Shown piece by piece: positions 18,894 to 28,732 of a DNA stretch of 64,000 bases. Source of the DNA: Geodermatophilus amargosae. GTDB lineage: Bacteria; Actinomycetota; Actinomycetes; Mycobacteriales; Geodermatophilaceae. The notes beneath the pieces are model-generated. The model had not been told where the DNA came from. It saw only the letters and a list, made by a program, of their open reading frames with translations, and did not search any database. How positions within the stretch are numbered: position 1 is the stretch's first letter; each line of letters opens with the position of its first letter. Location of the stretch: positions 1 to 64,000 of the forward strand of contig NZ_FPBA01000009.1 of assembly GCF_900116515.1 (NCBI RefSeq), read 5' to 3'. A program made the translations under genes and the position numbers.

Positions 18894-19627
18894 TGTCCTC
18901 CTCCGTCGTCGTCGCCCTCGTCGTCGTCCAGCTCGTCGTCCAGCTCGTCGTCCAGCTCGTCGTCGTCGGGCTCGTCCTGCGCGGGCCCGTCGTGCGCGGG
19001 CTCGTCCTTGCCCGGGCGGCCGAACTCGACCTGCACCCGGCCGGCCCCGAGCTCGGCCCAGGACACCTGCCGGGGCGTCGGCGGGCGCTTGCGCGCGCCC
19101 GGCTTGGCCTTCGCCTCGACCGCGAGGGTCACACCCTCCCCGTCGACGGCGGTGATCCGTCCGGTCACCTGCTCGGCCGCCCCGGCCGGGCCGACGGTCA
19201 CGGTCACCAGGCGGCCGGTGTTGCGCCGCCAGTGCCGGGGCTCGGTGAGCGGCCGGTCCACACCGGGGCTGGTCACCTCGAGCACGTAGGGGGCGCGGCC
19301 GAGGTCGCCGTCCTTCTCGTCGAGCACCGCCGACACCGCACGGCTGACCTCGGCGACGTCGTCGAGGGACACGCCCTGGTCGCGGTCGACGACCACGCGG
19401 ACGACGCTGCGCCGGCCGGCGGGGGTGACCACCAGCTCCTCGAGGTCGTAGCCGGCAGCGCCGACCACGGGCTCGATCCACCCGGCCAGCCGCGTGGCGG
19501 CCGGGTCGTCCTGCCGCGACCTGGCGGCCGCGTCCTGCCGCGACCTGGCGGCCGGGTCCTGCCGCGACCTGGCGGCCGGGTCCTGCCGCGACCTGGCGGC
19601 CGGGTCCTGCCGTGACCTCGCGGACAC
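18890..19627 (-). CDS. rimP: Ribosome maturation factor RimP
   Basis: A 245-residue 30S assembly factor, much longer than the usual 150-180. The conserved core runs from about residue 50 ([17 protein letters not shown]) through [14 protein letters not shown] and the C-terminal SH3-like domain. The extra N-terminus (2-41) is five copies of an 8-residue PAARSRQD-type repeat. The C-terminus is a highly acidic run with three DDEL-type repeats. The GTG start is supported by GAGGAGG about 6 nt upstream; no internal start lies between the repeats and the core. First gene of the rimP-nusA-ylxR-infB operon, divergent from a lipoprotein gene. Confidence 0.93.
   Translation of the reverse strand: MSARSRQDPAARSRQDPAARSRQDPAARSRQDAAARSRQDDPAATRLAGWIEPVVGAAGYDLEELVVTPAGRRSVVRVVVDRDQGVSLDDVAEVSRAVSAVLDEKDGDLGRAPYVLEVTSPGVDRPLTEPRHWRRNTGRLVTVTVGPAGAAEQVTGRITAVDGEGVTLAVEAKAKPGARKRPPTPRQVSWAELGAGRVQVEFGRPGKDEPAHDGPAQDEPDDDELDDELDDELDDDEGDDDGGGQ
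18926..18961 (-). repeat. 12-bp repeats in the acidic tail of rimP
   Basis: Three identical copies of the 12-mer GTCCAGCTCGTC (plus strand) encode consecutive Asp-Glu-Leu-Asp units in the RimP C-terminal tail. Confidence 0.9.
19508..19627 (-). repeat. Five 24-bp tandem repeats at the 5' end of rimP
   Basis: Five 24-bp units fill the interval from the GTG start codon onward. Three central units are nearly identical; the first and last are diverged. They encode the N-terminal repeat of RimP. The unit length equals that of the infB repeat in the same operon, but the sequences are unrelated. Confidence 0.95.
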
Positions 19628-19742
19628 GGGCTCCCTCCTCTGCAACCGGTCGGAGCTCGTGCTCGGCGGACCGCACCGCCCGGGGCCGCGCCGATGGCGC
19701 GGGCTCGCGCGGCACCGGCCGCGGCGTACCCGGGGAATGGTC

Positions 19743-19748
19743 AGGCTA
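19743..19748 (-). promoter_or_regulatory. Candidate -10 for the rimP-nusA-infB operon
   Basis: TAGCCT on the minus strand lies about 116 nt upstream of the rimP GTG, in the 234-nt divergent spacer with the lipoprotein gene. It matches TAnnnT, but no convincing -35 was seen. A second partial match (TACGCC) is nearer. Offered as a candidate only. Confidence 0.3.
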
Positions 19749-19848
19749 CCGCTCCCCCGTGCGCCCGGGCGCGGGCGCCGGGGGCGGGGAGTGCTGCGGC
19801 CGCACCGACGCGCCACGGCCGCTGCCCGGCGGACCGGGCGGCTCCTGG

Positions 19849-19854
19849 GAGACT
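19849..19854 (+). promoter_or_regulatory. -10-like hexamer for the lipoprotein gene (leaderless start)
   Basis: GAGACT ends 7 nt before the ATG at 19862 and no Shine-Dalgarno sequence is visible. Confidence 0.4.
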
Positions 19855-19861
19855 GGCGGCG

Positions 19862-20344
19862 ATGTCCGACTCCCCCGCCTCCGCCGGGTTCCCGCGCCGG
19901 CGCCTGCTGACCGGGACCGCCGGGCTGGCGCTGCTGCTGGCCGGCTGCACGTCGGGCGGGTCCGGGGCGGCGGCGGAGGAGACTACCGCGGCGCAGGAGG
20001 ACCGCCTCACGGCACAGGTCCCCGTGCAGGAGGCGGTGGTGGCCGCCTACGACGCGGCGCTCGCCGCCGACCCAGCGCTCGGCGGCACGGTCCCCGACCT
20101 CCCCGGTCAGGCCCGCGAGCAGCTGGAGCGGCTGCGCGCGGCGGCACCGGGAGCGACCGCCTCGTCGTCGTCCGTCCCGCCCGGGCCGCCGGCCGGGACG
20201 GACGTAAGGGCGTGGCTGCGCGACCAGGTGTCCGCGGCGGCCACCGCCCACGCGGCCGCCTGCGTGGAGGCCTCGGGCGCCGGGGCGGCACTGCTGGGGT
20301 CGCTGGCGGCGGGGCTGCGCGGGCACGCCGCCGCTCTCGCATGA
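19862..20344 (+). CDS. Predicted lipoprotein paired with the DUF4439 gene
   Basis: A 160-residue secreted protein. The signal peptide has a twin-arginine-like RRRLLTG stretch and ends with the lipobox LLAGC (Cys about residue 29), so it should be lipid-anchored outside the membrane. The mature part is Ala-rich and predicted helical with no motif recognised. It sits upstream of a DUF4439 ferritin-like gene, a pair commonly found beside rimP in actinobacteria, but its function is unknown. No Shine-Dalgarno sequence precedes the ATG. Confidence 0.8.
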   Translation: MSDSPASAGFPRRRLLTGTAGLALLLAGCTSGGSGAAAEETTAAQEDRLTAQVPVQEAVVAAYDAALAADPALGGTVPDLPGQAREQLERLRAAAPGATASSSSVPPGPPAGTDVRAWLRDQVSAAATAHAAACVEASGAGAALLGSLAAGLRGHAAALA

Positions 20345-20368
20345 GGTCCGGCACGAGGGAGGCGCGAC

Positions 20369-20827
20369 GTGGCTGACGACGGGACCACCGCGAGCACGGA
20401 GGACGCCGCCCTGGGCGACGTCCTCGCCGCCGAGCACGCCGCGGTGTGGGGCTACGGCGTCGTCGGCGCGGCCCTGCCCGTCGACGGCCGGGCACCGGCC
20501 GCCGAGGGTGAGCAGGCCCACCGCGACTCCCGCGACCGGCTCTCGGAGCTGCTCGACGGGCGGGACGCCGACCCGGTGCCGGCCGCGGCCGGCTACCGGC
20601 TGCCCTTCCCGGTGCTCTCGGCGGTCGACGCCGCGGCCCTGGCGGTCGTCCTCGAGGAGGGCGTCTCGGCGGCCTGGGTGGCGCTGCTCGACTCCGCCGG
20701 GGACGCCCCGGTGCGGCAGCTGGCGGTCGACTCCCTCGGCGCCGCCGAGGAGCGCGCGGTGACCTGGCGCGCCGCGGCCGGCCGGACCCCCGTCACCACG
20801 GCCCTGCCCGGACTCCCCGGCTCCTGA
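20369..20827 (+). CDS. DUF4439 ferritin-like domain protein
   Basis: A 152-residue, mostly helical protein. [19 protein letters not shown] at the N-terminus and a repeated helical pattern match the DUF4439 family of ferritin-like proteins. The conserved Glu/His (AAEHAA) resembles a metal-ligand helix, but iron binding is unproven for the family. The GTG start has GAGGGAGG upstream. It follows the lipoprotein gene by 24 nt, so co-transcription is likely. Confidence 0.85.
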   Translation: MADDGTTASTEDAALGDVLAAEHAAVWGYGVVGAALPVDGRAPAAEGEQAHRDSRDRLSELLDGRDADPVPAAAGYRLPFPVLSAVDAAALAVVLEEGVSAAWVALLDSAGDAPVRQLAVDSLGAAEERAVTWRAAAGRTPVTTALPGLPGS

Positions 20828-20865
20828 ACCGGTGAGGGACCGGGAAGCGGACGGCGGCGCGATCC

Positions 20866-20871
20866 TACGGT
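20866..20871 (+). promoter_or_regulatory. -10-like hexamer for the AhpD-like gene (leaderless start)
   Basis: TACGGT, a good TAnnnT match, ends 6 nt before the ATG at 20878. Confidence 0.5.
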
Positions 20872-20877
20872 CGCCCG

Positions 20878-21603
20878 ATGCCGTGGATCCGGACCCCGCC
20901 CGAGGACGGCGCCCCGCCCGACGTGGCGGCCGCCTACGACCGTGACCGGGAGACACTCGGGTACGTCCCCACCTACACGCGCGTCTTCGCCCACCGGCCT
21001 GCCGTGCTCGAGGCCTGGCACGCCCTCGACGGCGCGGTCGAGGCGTCGATGGACCCCCGCCGCTACGAGCTGGCCACGCTGGCCGCCGCCCTCCGGTTGC
21101 GGTCCAGCTACTGCTCGCCGGCCCACGGCAAGGTCCTCGCCGAGCAGTTCGACGGCCCGGTGGCCGTGGTGGACGCCGCGACCGACCCCGCGGCGGCACC
21201 GCTGTCGGAGGTCGACCGGGCGGTCATGCGGCTCGCGGACACGGTGGCCGCCGGAGCCGCCCGCATGACCGAGGACGACCTCGCCGAGGTGCGCGGACTG
21301 GGCCTGGACGACGCCGAGATCCTCGACGTCGTCCTGACCGCGGCGGCCCGCTGCTTCTCCAGCAGCGTGCTGGACGCGGTGGGCGCGGAGCCCGACGCGG
21401 CCTGTTCCGCGCTCGACCCGGCCGTCCGCGACGCGCTCGCCGTCGGCCGCCCCATCGCCTCGGCCCGAGCGGCGGCGCCCGTCATCCCAGGGCGCCGAGG
21501 AAGGCGTCGGTCACGGCGACGGCGACGCTGCTGGACCCGCCGCCCTCGACGAGCACCGCGAAGGCGATGTCGCCCTGCGGGCCGGCCAGCTGGTAGCCCA
21601 TGA
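20878..21603 (+). CDS. AhpD/carboxymuconolactone-decarboxylase-like protein
   Basis: A 241-residue protein of the AhpD-like peroxidase-related family, defined by [20 protein letters not shown]. It keeps the resolving-type Cys and the downstream His (YCSPAH), but the first Cys of the usual CxxC is Ser, so classical AhpD disulfide chemistry is doubtful. The second half ([18 protein letters not shown]) is a typical helix. The final 41 residues are Arg-rich and come from reading 122 nt into the convergent penicillin-binding-protein gene, an unusually long overlap. The last residues may be recent read-through sequence. Confidence 0.82.
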   Translation: MPWIRTPPEDGAPPDVAAAYDRDRETLGYVPTYTRVFAHRPAVLEAWHALDGAVEASMDPRRYELATLAAALRLRSSYCSPAHGKVLAEQFDGPVAVVDAATDPAAAPLSEVDRAVMRLADTVAAGAARMTEDDLAEVRGLGLDDAEILDVVLTAAARCFSSSVLDAVGAEPDAACSALDPAVRDALAVGRPIASARAAAPVIPGRRGRRRSRRRRRCWTRRPRRAPRRRCRPAGRPAGSP

Positions 21604-23389
21604 ACCAGCCGTGCGCGTCCGGCGGGGTGTTGCTGCCGTACTCGGCGGTGCCCGTCTTGCCGTAGACCTCCCCGCGGTCGGCCAGCGCCTCGGCGGTCCC
21701 GGTGAGCACGACCTGCCGCATCAGCGGCCGCAGCTGGTCGAGCACCGCCCGGCCCGGACCGGCCGGCGCCGGCCCGGCCGGGTCGCCGCCGACGACCTCG
21801 ACCGGGGCGGCCGGAGTGCCGCTGGCGACACCCGCGGCCACGAGTGCCAGCTGCGCCGGGCTCATGAGCACCTGGCCCTGGCCGATCGTGTCCGCCGCCT
21901 TGGTGGTGCCGGTCGAGTCGGCCGGGACGCTGCCGCTGAAGACGTCGACCGGCAGCTGCCAGTCGCTGCCCACGCCGTAGGACGCGGCCGCCGCGGCGAG
22001 GGCGTCGTCGGGCAGCTGCAGGCCGGCCTGGATGAACGTCGTGTTGCAGGACTCGGCGAAGGCCTCGGTGAAGGGCACGGTGCCGAGGTCGAACTGGTCC
22101 TGGTTCTCGAACTCGCGGCCCTCGACGACCGTCGTCCCCGGGCAGGTGACCGGGGTGTCCGGGGTGAGCCCGCCGGTGGAGAGCAGTGCCGTCGCCGTGA
22201 TGGTCTTCATGCTCGAGCCCGGCGGGTACTGGCCGGTCAGCGCGTTGCCGGCCACGGCGGCCCCGTTGGAGGAGACGGCCAGGATCTCGCCCGTGCCGGG
22301 CCGCACGACGACCAGGTGGGTGGCCAGCGGCTGGGTGGCGACGGCGCCGTCGGCGGCGTCCTGCAGCACGCGGACCAGCGGCGTCTGGATCGGACGGCCG
22401 GCGGCCGGGTCGACGGCGGCGACCTGCCGGCCGGCGTCACCGGTGGACTCGTCGGCGCTGACCACCGAGACGGTGAAGCCGGGCGTGCCGGTGAGCTGCT
22501 CCTGGAAGGCGCGCTGCAGACCCGACAGGCCCAGCTGGTCACCGCCGGCGTAGGCGGCCACCCCGTCGGTGGTCGTCTCCTCGATCACCTCGGCGGTGGC
22601 CTCGCCGACCCGGCCGAGCAGTGCGGAGGCGAACCCGGTCGAGGGCGGGAGCAGGCGCGTCTCGGTGGGGAAGACGGCGCCGGGCAGGTCGAAGACCTGC
22701 GCGCGGATGGCCTCGAACGCCGGGCGGCGCAGCGCGATGACCGGGACGAACTGGCCGGGCGGCGCGGCCTGCACGTCGGCGGTGATCTCCTCGGCCGCGA
22801 CGCCGGTGGCCGCCGACAGCGCGGAGGCGAGCGCGGGCAGGTCGGTGACCTGGCCGGTGTCGACGCCGACGTTGACGACCTCGGTGGGGGCGAACAGCGG
22901 CGTGCCGGCGGCGTCGGTGACCGCGGCGCGCTCGGGCAGGGCGCGGGCCAGGAGCAGGCGCTGGCCCTCCCCCAGCTCCGGGTGCACGACGGTGGGCTCG
23001 GCGACCACCTGCCAGGCGTCGGCGCCGTCCCCGTCCCCGTCGCGCAGCTCCAGGGTGGCGTCGTAGGTCCAGTCCGGAGCGGCGTCGAGGTCCCAGGTGG
23101 CGGTCCACGCGGCGGTGGCGGTGCCGTCCTCGACGGTGACCGCGCCGAGCTCGGCGCCGAGCGTGGCGCCGGGCAGGTCGGCGGCGGTCTGCTCGAGCAG
23201 CGCGCCGGCCGCGTCGGGGTCGGTGGTCGCGGCGGCCGCGGCACCGGTGTCCCCGCCCGACCAGTCGTCGAGGAAGGCCTGCGCGGCGGCGCGGACGTCG
23301 TCGTCGGAGCTGCCGGAACAGGCCGCCAGGGCGGGGGCGGAGAGGAGGGTCAGGACCGTGCCGAGGACCGCCGTGCGTCGTGCTGCCAC
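21482..23389 (-). CDS. Penicillin-binding protein, class B transpeptidase lipoprotein (MecA_N type)
   Basis: A 635-residue envelope protein. A signal peptide ending LAAC (Cys24) suggests lipid anchoring. An NTF2-like MecA_N domain (about 28-145), a dimerisation domain and a transpeptidase domain follow. Catalytic motifs are GSSMK (Ser about 391), SCN (about 446) and YGKTGTAEY (about 577). It would cross-link peptidoglycan on the outer face of the membrane; relatives with MecA_N include low-affinity beta-lactam-resistant PBPs, but affinity cannot be judged here. The GTG start was preferred over an upstream extension lacking a signal sequence. A 56-bp repeat element lies upstream, before the GNAT gene. 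Confidence 0.93.
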   Translation of the reverse strand: MAARRTAVLGTVLTLLSAPALAACSGSSDDDVRAAAQAFLDDWSGGDTGAAAAATTDPDAAGALLEQTAADLPGATLGAELGAVTVEDGTATAAWTATWDLDAAPDWTYDATLELRDGDGDGADAWQVVAEPTVVHPELGEGQRLLLARALPERAAVTDAAGTPLFAPTEVVNVGVDTGQVTDLPALASALSAATGVAAEEITADVQAAPPGQFVPVIALRRPAFEAIRAQVFDLPGAVFPTETRLLPPSTGFASALLGRVGEATAEVIEETTTDGVAAYAGGDQLGLSGLQRAFQEQLTGTPGFTVSVVSADESTGDAGRQVAAVDPAAGRPIQTPLVRVLQDAADGAVATQPLATHLVVVRPGTGEILAVSSNGAAVAGNALTGQYPPGSSMKTITATALLSTGGLTPDTPVTCPGTTVVEGREFENQDQFDLGTVPFTEAFAESCNTTFIQAGLQLPDDALAAAAASYGVGSDWQLPVDVFSGSVPADSTGTTKAADTIGQGQVLMSPAQLALVAAGVASGTPAAPVEVVGGDPAGPAPAGPGRAVLDQLRPLMRQVVLTGTAEALADRGEVYGKTGTAEYGSNTPPDAHGWFMGYQLAGPQGDIAFAVLVEGGGSSSVAVAVTDAFLGALG

Positions 23390-23442
23390 GTCGGGACACC
23401 CTGTCAGACCGCGGCGACGATCCGATGGCGACGTGCTGGAAC

Positions 23443-23498
23443 GGCCTCCCTGCAGGGACCCGTCGCGAGCGTGCGAGTGACGGGGAGCAGGGAGGTCC
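23443..23498. repeat. 56-bp palindromic intergenic repeat, copy B
   Basis: Reverse-complemented, this is identical to the copy at 28624-28679 at 48 of 56 positions. Ends are imperfect inverted repeats (GGACCTCCCTGC and GCAGGGAGGCC); an inner CCCGTC/GACGGG stem surrounds a CTCGCACGCTCGC loop. It abuts the GNAT stop codon directly, as a terminator would. The remaining gap to the PBP start is short and holds nothing else recognised. Confidence 0.85.
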
Positions 23499-24350
23499 TC
23501 AGAACAGGACGCTCGCGTAGCGGCCGACCTCGCGGAAGCCGACCCGGGTGTACACCGCTCGGGCCGGGGCGTTGTAGTCGTTGACGTAGAGGCTGACGAC
23601 CGGGGCGATGCTGGTGCGGGCGTACTCGACGACGGCGGCCATCCCGGCGGCGCCGATCCCGCGGCCACGCCACTCCGGAGCGGTCCACACGCCCTGCACC
23701 TGGCAGGCGGCGCGCGACACCGCGCCGATCTCGGCCTTGAACAGCACCCGGCCGTCCTCGATCCAGGCCAGCGACTGCCCGGCGCGGACCAGGTCCTCGA
23801 CCCGCGCCCGGTAGCCGACGCCGCCGTCGACCCGCAGCGGGCTGACGCCGACCTCCTCGGTGAACATCGCCACCGCGGCGGGCAGCAGCACGTCGACCTC
23901 GCGCGGCCGGACCGGACGGACGCGCGGCTCCGGGGCGACCGCGGGTGGCCCCTCGATGGCCATCAACGGCTGCCGGGGGCGGTGGTCGCGGGCCGGGCCC
24001 CAGGAGGGCTCGAGCAGCTCCCACAGCGGGTCGACCGCCGCGGCCGGCCCGACGATCGTCGAGCACCGCCGGCCGGCCCGGCGCGCGCGCTCGGCGAAGG
24101 CGACCGCCGCGGCCCGCTCCGCGCCGGGGACGGCGAACGGGATGAGGTTCGCCCCGGCCAGGCAGACCGCGTCGAGGCTGCGGCCGCTGCCGATGCCCCA
24201 CAGGGGGGCGCCGAGGGAGGTCGGCGCAGTGCCGGCCACCTCGATGCGCCCGGCGAGCACGCAGGCCGCGACGGGGTCGGCGGCCAGCAGCCGGCGCACG
24301 GCCGGCTCGTCGGTCTCGTCGAGGACGCGGGCGGTCGGCGAGCGGAGCAC
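23499..24350 (-). CDS. GNAT-family acetyltransferase with N-terminal DUF4081
   Basis: A 283-residue protein. The N-terminal half matches the DUF4081 type domain (ACVLAGRIE, LAGANLIPF). The C-terminal half is a GNAT fold with the acetyl-CoA loop VWTAPEWRGRGIGAAGMAAVV and a final VNDYNAPARAVYTRVGF. Substrate unknown; related actinobacterial proteins are annotated only as N-acetyltransferases. GTG start with a weak ribosome-binding site. It is 27 nt downstream of ispG on the same strand, so likely transcribed with it. Confidence 0.9.
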   Translation of the reverse strand: MLRSPTARVLDETDEPAVRRLLAADPVAACVLAGRIEVAGTAPTSLGAPLWGIGSGRSLDAVCLAGANLIPFAVPGAERAAAVAFAERARRAGRRCSTIVGPAAAVDPLWELLEPSWGPARDHRPRQPLMAIEGPPAVAPEPRVRPVRPREVDVLLPAAVAMFTEEVGVSPLRVDGGVGYRARVEDLVRAGQSLAWIEDGRVLFKAEIGAVSRAACQVQGVWTAPEWRGRGIGAAGMAAVVEYARTSIAPVVSLYVNDYNAPARAVYTRVGFREVGRYASVLF

Positions 24351-24377
24351 GGTCGGACCCGGGGAGAGGGGGCGGGG

Positions 24378-25556
<1,179 letters not shown>

Positions 25557-25597
25557 GACCTCGAGTATCCCCGCATGCACGGGGTCGGCGCCGTCGG

Positions 25598-26986
25598 CTA
25601 CTGCAGTGTGATGGGGTTGACGACGTCGGCGATGAGCAGCAGCCCCGACAGCGCGATGAACAGGCCCGCGACGAGGTAGGCGACCGGCATGAGCCGGGCG
25701 ATGTCGAAGGGGCCGGGATCGGGACGGCCGCGCCAGCGGGCGACCACCGAGCGCAGCTTCTCGTAGACCGCCCCGGCCACGTGCCCGCCGTCGAGCGGGT
25801 AGATCGGCACCAGGTTGAACAGGAACAGCACCAGGTTGACGCTGGCCAGGAGGCTGAGGAAGAAGCTCAGCTTCTCGGCGCCGCTGAACTCCTGGATGGC
25901 GAACACCTCGCCGGAGATGCGGCCCACGCCGACCACGCCGATCGGGCCGTTGACGTCGCGCTCCTCGCCGAGGAACGCCGCCCGGAACAGCTGCGGCACC
26001 CGCTCGGGGATCTCCAGCAGCCGCTGCACCGACTGGGACACGACCATCCCGAAGTAGCCGGGCAGGTCACCGGCCGACTGGCGGGCGAACCCGAACACCG
26101 GGCTGACGCCGAGGTATCCGGCGGTCATCGTGCCCTCGCCGTCGTCGGTGGCGACGACGTTCTCGATCGGTGTGACGGTGAGCTCGCGCTGCGCCCCGTC
26201 GCGCTCCACGGTGAGCGACAGCGACTGCCCGGCCGAGCCGCGGATCGCCTGCTGCACCGTCGTCCAGCTGTCGTAGGCGGTGGGGTCGACCTGCTGCCCG
26301 TCGACCGCCACGATCGTGTCGCCCGGCCGCAGGCCGGCCTCGGCGGCGGGGCTGGCCACCGGCCGCGCGCACCCGGGGGTGCCCTCCCCGCAGACCTGCC
26401 CGGCGTCGGCGCCGCTGGTGACGATCGGGATGCCGCAGACGTCCCGGTCCTGCTCCTCGGCGAGGGCGATGCTCCGCGCGCCGGCCGGGACGACGCACGC
26501 CGGCACCGTGTCGAGCTGGGTGGTGATGACGTTGGTGCCGATCGCGGTCAGCGTGATGCCGAAGAAGACGACGGCGAGCACCAGGTTGTGGAACGGCCCG
26601 GCGAACATGACGATCACGCGCTGCCACCAGGGCTTGGCGTAGAACACGCGGCCGGCGTCGCTGGGCCGGACGTCGTCGAGGGCCTGGCCGCGGACCTCGG
26701 CGATGAACCTCCGCATGCGGGTGGCGCGCTTGCTCTCGCCCTCCTCGGCCGGCGGGATCATGCCGACGATGCGGATGTAGCCGCCCAGCGGGATGGCCTT
26801 GATGCCGAACTCGGTCTCGCCGCGGCGGCGGGAGAACACCGTGGGGCCGAAGCCGACCATGAACTGCGGGACCCGCATGCCGAACTTCCGCGCCCAGAAG
26901 AAGTGGCCGTACTCGTGGAAGCCGATGCTGAACAGCAGGCCCACCGCGAACGCGGCGATCCCGAGGACGGTCAGCAGGATGCTCAG
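25598..26986 (-). CDS. rseP: M50 site-2 zinc metalloprotease (RseP-like)
   Basis: A 462-residue intramembrane protease that would cut anti-sigma factors or other single-span proteins. Zinc motif HEYGH at 24-28 lies in the first membrane helix. A periplasmic PDZ domain carries [19 protein letters not shown] (about 225-245). The second catalytic motif [12 protein letters not shown] (about 400) lies in a later helix, with a final helix at the C-terminus. No ATG or GTG precedes the HEYGH helix in a workable place. The best start is a CTG overlapping the dxr TGA (CTGA), with GGAGG exactly 6 nt upstream. It sits between ispG and dxr, its usual actinobacterial position. Confidence 0.9.
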   Translation of the reverse strand: MSILLTVLGIAAFAVGLLFSIGFHEYGHFFWARKFGMRVPQFMVGFGPTVFSRRRGETEFGIKAIPLGGYIRIVGMIPPAEEGESKRATRMRRFIAEVRGQALDDVRPSDAGRVFYAKPWWQRVIVMFAGPFHNLVLAVVFFGITLTAIGTNVITTQLDTVPACVVPAGARSIALAEEQDRDVCGIPIVTSGADAGQVCGEGTPGCARPVASPAAEAGLRPGDTIVAVDGQQVDPTAYDSWTTVQQAIRGSAGQSLSLTVERDGAQRELTVTPIENVVATDDGEGTMTAGYLGVSPVFGFARQSAGDLPGYFGMVVSQSVQRLLEIPERVPQLFRAAFLGEERDVNGPIGVVGVGRISGEVFAIQEFSGAEKLSFFLSLLASVNLVLFLFNLVPIYPLDGGHVAGAVYEKLRSVVARWRGRPDPGPFDIARLMPVAYLVAGLFIALSGLLLIADVVNPITLQ

Positions 26987-28185
26987 TTCGGGCCTCCGGC
27001 AAGGGCGGCGCGGGCGTGCTGCCGGGCCCAGCGCTCGGCGGCCAGCACGTCGTCCACGCAGGTGGGGGCGCCGAGGTCCGGCGCGTCGTCGAGGGTACGC
27101 GCGACCAGGCCCACGACGTCCGGGAAACGCAGGCGCCCCGCCACGAACGCCGCGACCGCCTCCTCGTTGGCCGCGTTGTAGACCGCCGGGACGACGCCGC
27201 CGGCCTCCCCCGCCGCGCGCGCGAGCCGCACCGCCGGGAACGCGTCGGGGTCCAGCGGCGCGAACTCCCAGGTGCTGGCCGTCGACCAGTCGAGAGCCGG
27301 CTGCACGTGCGGCAGCCGGTCGGGCCAGGCCAGCGCCAGCGCGATCGGCAGCCGCATGTCCGGCGGGCTGGCCTGGGCGATCGTGGCGCCGTCGGCGAAG
27401 GTGACCATCGAGTGCACGATCGACTGCGGGTGCACCACGACGTCGATGTCGGCGTAGGGGACACCGAAGAGCAGGTGCGCCTCGATCAGCTCCAGGCCCT
27501 TGTTGACCAGGGTGGCGGAGTTGATCGTCACCACCGGCCCCATGTCCCAGGTCGGGTGCGCGAGCGCCTGTTCGACGGTGACGTCGGCGAGGTCGGTGGC
27601 GGCGCGCCCGCGGAACGGGCCGCCGCTGGCGGTGAGCACCAGCCGGGCCACCTCGCTCCTGTGCCCGCCGCGCAGGCACTGCGCCAGCGCCGAGTGCTCG
27701 GAGTCCACCGGCACCAGCTGGCCGGGGGCGGCCGCGGCGGTGACCAGGTCCCCGCCGGCGACCAGCGACTCCTTGTTCGCCAGGGCGACGACGTTGCCCG
27801 CCCGCAACGCCGACAGCGTGGGGCCGAGGCCGACGGAGCCGGTGATCCCGTTGAGGACGACGTCGGCGCGGCGGGCGGCGAGCTCCTCGGCGGCACGCGG
27901 TCCGGCGAGGATCTCCGGCAGCGCGTACTCCCCCTTCGCCCAGCCGCGCTGCGAGGCCGCCGCGTAGAAGGCCAGCTGCAGGTCCTGGGCCGCCGTCGCC
28001 CGGGCCACCGCCACCGTGCGCACGCCGAGGGTCAGCGCCTGCTCGGCCAGCCGGGCGACGTCGCCCCCGCCGGCGGCCAGCGCGGTGATCCGCAGCCGGT
28101 CGGGGTTCTGCTCGGCGACCGCGATCGCCTGGCGGCCGATCGAGCCGGTGGAGCCCAGCACGGTGACCTCGCGCGGCTCGCTCAT
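26983..28185 (-). CDS. dxr: 1-deoxy-D-xylulose-5-phosphate reductoisomerase
   Basis: A 400-residue NADPH-dependent enzyme that converts DXP to MEP, the committed step of the non-mevalonate isoprenoid pathway. The Rossmann motif [12 protein letters not shown] is at the N-terminus. [14 protein letters not shown] and [10 protein letters not shown] are substrate/metal regions, and YAEPIVHSMV-like [11 protein letters not shown] follows. ATG start with AGGA 7 nt upstream; the in-frame ATG 39 nt earlier has no signal. The final codons overlap the proposed CTG start of the M50 protease by 4 nt. Confidence 0.96.
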   Translation of the reverse strand: MSEPREVTVLGSTGSIGRQAIAVAEQNPDRLRITALAAGGGDVARLAEQALTLGVRTVAVARATAAQDLQLAFYAAASQRGWAKGEYALPEILAGPRAAEELAARRADVVLNGITGSVGLGPTLSALRAGNVVALANKESLVAGGDLVTAAAAPGQLVPVDSEHSALAQCLRGGHRSEVARLVLTASGGPFRGRAATDLADVTVEQALAHPTWDMGPVVTINSATLVNKGLELIEAHLLFGVPYADIDVVVHPQSIVHSMVTFADGATIAQASPPDMRLPIALALAWPDRLPHVQPALDWSTASTWEFAPLDPDAFPAVRLARAAGEAGGVVPAVYNAANEEAVAAFVAGRLRFPDVVGLVARTLDDAPDLGAPTCVDDVLAAERWARQHARAALAGGPN

Positions 28186-28287
28186 GCGGCGATCCTGCCA
28201 ACCCGCGCTCCGGCACGCGCGCACGGCAGCCCGACCCGCCTTCCTGACCCGCCGCGACCTCGGCCGGTGGGCGACGGGCGGGACTGG

Positions 28288-28293
28288 CAGGAT
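28288..28293 (+). promoter_or_regulatory. -10-like hexamer for the DUF2631 gene (leaderless start)
   Basis: CAGGAT ends 7 nt before the GTG at 28301. An in-frame ATG at 28292 overlaps the hexamer and is less likely to be used. Confidence 0.45.
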
Positions 28294-28300
28294 GGGGGGC

Positions 28301-28621
28301 GTGAGCGAGCACCACGGCCCAGGGGTCCGTCAGGACAACGCGCTGACCACGCGGGTGAACCAGCCCGGCCGCGAGGAGGGCATCGTCCGCGCCGGCGACC
28401 ACCCGATCGAGGAGGAGCGCCCCGAGGACTGGGGCTGGCACCACCGCATGCGGAAGGCCCCGCAGATCGCCGGCTGGCTCTCCGTGCTCGCCCTGCTGTC
28501 CTACCTCTGGGGCAACCACGAGGCCCGCTTCGAGGACCTGTGGCTCGTCGGCATCGCCGCGGGGCTCGTCGTCCTCCTGCTGTGGGACCTGCGCCGCAAG
28601 CGCACCGCCTGGCGTCCCTAG
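28301..28621 (+). CDS. DUF2631 small membrane protein
   Basis: A 106-residue protein with a hydrophilic N-terminal half containing [21 protein letters not shown], the DUF2631 core. Two hydrophobic segments follow (about 60-75 and 84-98), then a basic end. The family is restricted to actinobacteria and often lies next to dxr; function is unknown. The start is GTG at 28301 (VSEHHGPGV) or ATG at 28292. It is divergent from dxr. Confidence 0.85.
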   Translation: MSEHHGPGVRQDNALTTRVNQPGREEGIVRAGDHPIEEERPEDWGWHHRMRKAPQIAGWLSVLALLSYLWGNHEARFEDLWLVGIAAGLVVLLLWDLRRKRTAWRP

Positions 28622-28623
28622 GA

Positions 28624-28679
28624 GGACCTCCCTGCCCCCCACCGCTCGCAGGCTCGCGGCGGGACCCTGCAGGCAGGCC
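28624..28679. repeat. 56-bp palindromic intergenic repeat, copy A
   Basis: It begins 3 nt after the DUF2631 stop codon, in the convergent gap before the VIT gene. It has terminal inverted repeats GGACCTCCCTGC/GCAGGCAGGCC and a central CGCTCGCAGGCTCGCG. It is 86% identical to copy B at 23443-23498 in the opposite orientation. Confidence 0.85.
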
Positions 28680-28689
28680 ACCCAACGCC

Positions 28690-28726
28690 CGACGCCCGAT
28701 CCGGCTCCCTGCCGGGTCGGGCGTCG
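28690..28726. terminator. Bidirectional terminator between DUF2631 and VIT genes
   Basis: A 16-bp stem (CGACGCCCGA, one wobble, CCGGC pairing with GCCGG, TCGGGCGTCG) around a TCCCT loop. It lies between convergent genes, 6 nt before the VIT stop codon. Confidence 0.8.
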
Positions 28727-28732
28727 GTCGTC

